NCBI GenBank assembly: GCA_023382655.1 | Contig: JAHDWK010000026.1 | Span: 1-64,000, forward strand | Direction: 5' to 3' | Source of the DNA: Anaerolineae bacterium | Lineage (GTDB): Bacteria; Chloroflexota; Anaerolineae; Promineifilales; Promineifilaceae | DNA length: 64,000 bases | In this document: positions 61,614 to 64,000 of the stretch, piece by piece | Numbering within the stretch: position 1 is the stretch's first letter | Layout of the letters: every line of letters starts with the position of its first letter | Position numbers and translations under genes: made by a program | Notes under the pieces: generated by a model | Databases searched by the model: none | Told to the model about the DNA's origin: nothing | Seen by the model: only the letters and a program-made list of their open reading frames with translations

Positions 61614-61624
61614 TGCCGCCCATT

Positions 61625-61777
61625 TTAGAGCAGACCAATTCCAAACGATATAAGCGCACCTACAAAGAGAATTATTGAATTATTAGAAACACCACGGAAA
61701 TAACTGCACTTCGATTCTCTGTGATATTTGGCGGTTAGCAGATCTATAAGATCAAGTTTGTAGGGACTGTCGCTCAC
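61625..61777 (-). CDS. Small membrane protein, unknown
   Basis: A 50-codon frame from GTG to TAA. The N-terminal half is polar (SDSPYKLDLIDLLTAKYHRE) and the C-terminal end a hydrophobic helix (SIILFVGALISFGIGLL). It lies 26 bp after the NmrA stop and 11 bp before the attC core, the usual place for the last gene of a cassette. Short frames occur by chance; the clear helix and position support it moderately. Confidence 0.45.
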   Translation of the reverse strand: MSDSPYKLDLIDLLTAKYHRESKCSYFRGVSNNSIILFVGALISFGIGLL

Positions 61778-61803
61778 GTGATACCCATCTAGTTACTAGC
61801 TTA

Positions 61804-62667
61804 TCAACCCTTTTGCTTTGCAAGCCAGGTGCGGACAGTCTGCGCTTCGGGCAAGATTGCCAAGGTGGCATCCGTGGTGAGCCAGTCGTAGTTTGCTGTG
61901 CGCAGATATTTCCACATGATTATCAAGTCATCGCCTGTGAATAAGCGGAACATAAACTCAGGCATGGGAAAATGGGGTGCCTTCCTTCCTAGAACTTCCT
62001 GGTATAACTCTCGTACCTCATTAACCGTCTGCAAGTCAGAGGCGAGCTTTATGTCCTGTCCAATATACTTTTGGGGATCATTAAACACTTTGGCTGCAAT
62101 TGCGCCAAGGTCGTCTATTGCGAGCCACGTTACTTTTTTATCGGCGCCCATGAGTTTAGGCATATGATGAAATGTCGATGCCATTGGATAGAAGCCGGGA
62201 TCGCTAATAAGTTCCATAAAAGCCGTCGGACGCAATACCGTCAAGGGCAACCCAAGTGACTGCATATACTCTTTAATTTCCAGTTTTGAATCCCAAGAGG
62301 GGATGCCAGTTTTCTCGCCAAAGCCTGCCGAACCTTGAACAATATGCGCAATACCAGTGGCTCTGGCGGCATCCGCCACATTTTTTCCTTGTCGTACTTC
62401 AGCCGCAAATGAGGATGTATAGGGATTCTGCACCGAATAAACACCGGACGCACCCTGAAAGACTGTTTTGAGCCTATTCAGATCGTTCATATCTCCAGTC
62501 ACCAATTCAGCGCCGAATGCGGCAATCCGTTTTGCCTTCTTGGATTGAGGGCTCCGAGTCAGACCCTTGACTTGGGCTCCCCCTTGGATTAGGTGGTGAA
62601 CAATTGCGGAACCTTGGCGTCCGGTCGCTCCAGTCACTACGAAGGTCTTTCCTTTCAAGTTGTCCAT
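61804..62667 (-). CDS. NmrA-family NAD(P)-binding protein, cassette-borne
   Basis: 287 residues from the ATG at 62667 (GAGGAG upstream). Atypical short-chain dehydrogenase: FVVTGATGRQGSAIVHHLI (GxxGxxG), VTGDMNDLNRLKTVFQGASG, and HIVQGSAGFGEKTGIPSWDS in place of the YxxxK active site. NmrA-like proteins bind NAD(P) and often act as redox sensors rather than enzymes. It sits in an attC-bounded cassette. Confidence 0.88.
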   Translation of the reverse strand: MDNLKGKTFVVTGATGRQGSAIVHHLIQGGAQVKGLTRSPQSKKAKRIAAFGAELVTGDMNDLNRLKTVFQGASGVYSVQNPYTSSFAAEVRQGKNVADAARATGIAHIVQGSAGFGEKTGIPSWDSKLEIKEYMQSLGLPLTVLRPTAFMELISDPGFYPMASTFHHMPKLMGADKKVTWLAIDDLGAIAAKVFNDPQKYIGQDIKLASDLQTVNEVRELYQEVLGRKAPHFPMPEFMFRLFTGDDLIIMWKYLRTANYDWLTTDATLAILPEAQTVRTWLAKQKG

Positions 62668-62730
62668 TATCAATCTCCTCGTATACCGATTAAACACCTA
62701 AAGTAGAGCTGTGACTAGATGTTCTGGACA

Positions 62731-62790
62731 GGCTAACGCCTGAATTAAGCCGAGCCGCGAAGCGGCTTCAGCTTGAATGAATTGTTAGGT
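62731..62790 (-). other. Integron attC site (3), near-canonical
   Basis: A 60-bp element. Minus strand: ACCTAAC, arms AGCTGAAGCCGCTT and CGCGGCTCGGCTT, end GTTAGCC. It closely resembles the attC of the aadA cassette of mobile integrons (cores, CGCTTCGCGG centre and length). The stop codon of the DUF1232 gene lies inside its first core, as is common in cassettes. Confidence 0.92.
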
Positions 62791-63162
62791 GCGCAATGCC
62801 CGCCACATCCAAAGGCCCAGCGCACCAATTGTGATAACCCAGATTGCCACAGTGGCCACTGCCATGGCAGGGCTGGTTGGCTTGCCCGCCATCTCACTGG
62901 CCTTAGCCCGAGAGCTGGTCAGAACATCGGCTGGGGTGAGGCGAATGACGAGCAGCACTCCCAGCGGGACGATCACCAGATCGTCTAAGTAGCCCAGCAC
63001 CGGGATGAAATCGGGGATCAGGTCGATGGGGCTAAGTGCATACGCCGCTACACCAAGCCCTAGCAGGCGGGTGAACCAAGGCGTGCGTGGATCACGAGCA
63101 GCAAAGTAGACGACGAGAGTCTGTTGCTTTAACTCTCTAGCCCATTTGCGAAGACGTGACAT
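62785..63162 (-). CDS. DUF1232 (YkvA-like) membrane protein, cassette-borne
   Basis: 125 residues from the ATG at 63162. DUF1232 core: ARDPRTPWFTRLLGLGVAAY and LSPIDLIPDFIPVLGYLDD, then a second and third hydrophobic segment. Widespread in bacteria, including integron cassettes; function unknown. The stop codon overlaps the attC core, and a GTTAGGT core lies five bases before the start. A GTG two codons earlier overlaps that core. Confidence 0.9.
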   Translation of the reverse strand: MSRLRKWARELKQQTLVVYFAARDPRTPWFTRLLGLGVAAYALSPIDLIPDFIPVLGYLDDLVIVPLGVLLVIRLTPADVLTSSRAKASEMAGKPTSPAMAVATVAIWVITIGALGLWMWRALRT

Positions 63163-63168
63163 GCGCAC

Positions 63169-63358
63169 CTAACTATGTAGTATGCTGACTCATTACACAA
63201 CGAATCGTCATAATCTACCCACTAATAACCATTCAGTGGCAGCAAATTTTACCGCAGTTTGCCTGTTGTTTGCCAATGTGGTGAAGGGGGCACGGCCGTC
63301 AACCCAAGCACCTGTTTGTTTACGGCCGTGAGAGGGTGGGTGGGGGTACGCTTCATCA
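63169..63358 (-). repeat. 190-bp cassette-array repeat, copy 2
   Basis: Second copy of 61293-61490. Its end GTTAGGT leads straight into the DUF1232 cassette. Its other end abuts the stop codon of the mazF remnant. Confidence 0.8.
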
Positions 63359-63533
63359 AGCGAAAAATGAAGAGTGCAAAAATCGCATACCGGCCACTAT
63401 TTGTTTGATCCGCTGCTCGGTGAGGGAGCTAATATATTCCCCCAGTTGTGATTTAGGAACTTGGAAACAACGACGACGCTTTGCCGGCGCAGATTGGCTT
63501 CACTGGCCTCAAGCAAGACATTACCGGGTTCTG
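63356..63533 (-). pseudogene. MazF/PemK toxin remnant, frameshifted
   Basis: Minus-strand translation gives TEPGNVLLEASEANLRRQSV and VVVSK in one frame, then KSQLGEYISSLTEQRIKQIV and AGMRFLHSSFF in another. These are the consecutive middle and C-terminal parts of a MazF-type endoribonuclease. A few bases, including the residues before DKSQLGEY, are missing at the junction, shifting the frame. The N-terminal third is absent; the GNAT stop codon lies directly at its 5' end. A dead toxin gene at the edge of the cassette array. Confidence 0.7.
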
Positions 63534-64000
63534 TTAACTTTGCTGTCCTCGTCTATTGCCGCTAATCTCCCGGTTACTGTCCAGCCATTTCTGCAGATGA
63601 TAGCGGCGATGACCAGGGGGGCAATCTTCATCAATCCCGCTAATACTATACCCTGACTGTTGATAGAAACCTGGCGCTTGAAAACTGTAGCTATTCAAAA
63701 CGATCACTTGACAGCCTCGACTGACCGCCTCCCTTTCCGCGGTTTGCAGCAGGTGACGGCCGTAACCCCGGTGTTGATAATCGGGGTGAACCCACAAAAA
63801 GGCAATTTCACAACAACCACCCCAGGTATAGCCGGAGATGCCGGCAATGAGCTGGTTTTGCGAATCGGGCACGAATATGGCAAGAGGCTGGTAATCGTCA
63901 AAACCGGTTTCGCTGATGTTGTACTGATTGATCTGGTCTTCGAGGAATTGAAGCATAGGGGGGAAAGGATTGGTCTCTACAGTCAATTGAAGCTCATGCA
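63534..64000 (-). CDS. GNAT family N-acetyltransferase, 5' end cut by the window
   Basis: At least 154 residues. GNAT features: SGYTWGGCCEIAFLWVHPDY, the acetyl-CoA loop QHRGYGRHLLQTAE, and VIVLNSYSFQAPGFYQQSGY. The frame is open to the window edge as HELQLTVETNP; the base pair TG at 64000-63999 would complete ATG, GTG or TTG with the next base, giving MHELQLTVETNP, which matches family N-termini. So probably only one base is missing. The acetyl acceptor is unknown. Confidence 0.85.
   Translation of the reverse strand, partial: HELQLTVETNPFPPMLQFLEDQINQYNISETGFDDYQPLAIFVPDSQNQLIAGISGYTWGGCCEIAFLWVHPDYQHRGYGRHLLQTAEREAVSRGCQVIVLNSYSFQAPGFYQQSGYSISGIDEDCPPGHRRYHLQKWLDSNREISGNRRGQQS

Larger units (their letters stand above)
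61268..61624. other. Gene-free part of the cassette array
   Basis: No protein gene is supported here. It holds the first copy of the 190-bp repeat (61293-61490) and attC site 2 (61484-61613). An 88-codon open frame on the minus strand crosses both and is not considered real. Confidence 0.7.

Noticed and set aside
63336..63656. A 106-codon plus-strand frame opposite the mazF remnant and GNAT gene
   Set aside because: No family similarity; it is antisense to recognisable MazF and GNAT sequence.
1..64000. tRNA, rRNA or riboswitch genes
   Set aside because: I scanned the intergenic spaces by eye and found no cloverleaf with conserved TTCGANTC arm, no rRNA block and no known riboswitch core; a covariance search could still find a small RNA in the 28 kb leader.

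Overview
The window looks like chromosomal DNA (roughly 55-57% GC by eye) from an uncultured filamentous Chloroflexota, probably an Anaerolineae/Ardenticatenia-type lineage. This placement is inference. It rests on the gene set (large membrane glycosyltransferases with beta-sandwich tails, kinase-caspase fusions, MoxR-DUF58-DUF4129, a CrtYcd-type carotenoid cluster) and on a Bacillus-type LexA box at recA. No rRNA, tRNA, transposase or CRISPR array was found.

Layout. 0.2-0.9 kb: HicB-like/PIN toxin-antitoxin pair. 1-4.5 kb: oxidoreductase, kinase-like protein and SixA phosphatase. 4.5-6.9 kb: pyrG followed with no gap by a CTP-synthase-related gene whose active-site Cys codon is TGA, with a textbook bacterial SECIS hairpin, so a likely selenoprotein. 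7-14.3 kb: Roadblock protein, MoxR-DUF58-DUF4129 operon, J-domain protein, ADP-ribosylglycohydrolase and a lipoprotein. 14.5-19.3 kb: nucleotide cyclase, Cj0069-family, tandem DinB and GNAT genes. 19.4-27.8 kb: Ca2+/H+ antiporter, galE, a membrane Cas4-like nuclease split in two, hisS, nadK, a TPR/B-box membrane protein and recN. 28-34.2 kb: carotenoid operon (crtB, crtI, P450, GT2, fused CrtYcd cyclase). 34.2-44.5 kb: plsY, recA, lysA, a kinase-caspase-SH3 protein, a LysM lipoprotein, clpC and ribosomal protein S1. 44.7-54.4 kb: four large membrane glycosyltransferase-like proteins. 54.7-60.1 kb: an acyl-ACP-reductase-like protein, MscS and an S9 peptidase. 60.2-63.5 kb: an integron-type cassette array without integrase (three attC sites; lipoprotein, NmrA, small membrane protein and DUF1232 cassettes; two copies of a 190-bp repeat; a mazF remnant). 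The window ends in a GNAT gene.

Two features run through the whole chromosomal part. The first is the octamer palindrome ACGGCCGT, about once per 250 bp where I counted it, like HIP1 of cyanobacteria. The second is a set of heptamer-period repeats (units such as CCGTAAT, ACGCATC, GGAGATT) and other hairpins. These sit between genes, supply stop codons and C-terminal tails, and in several genes lie in frame inside the coding sequence.
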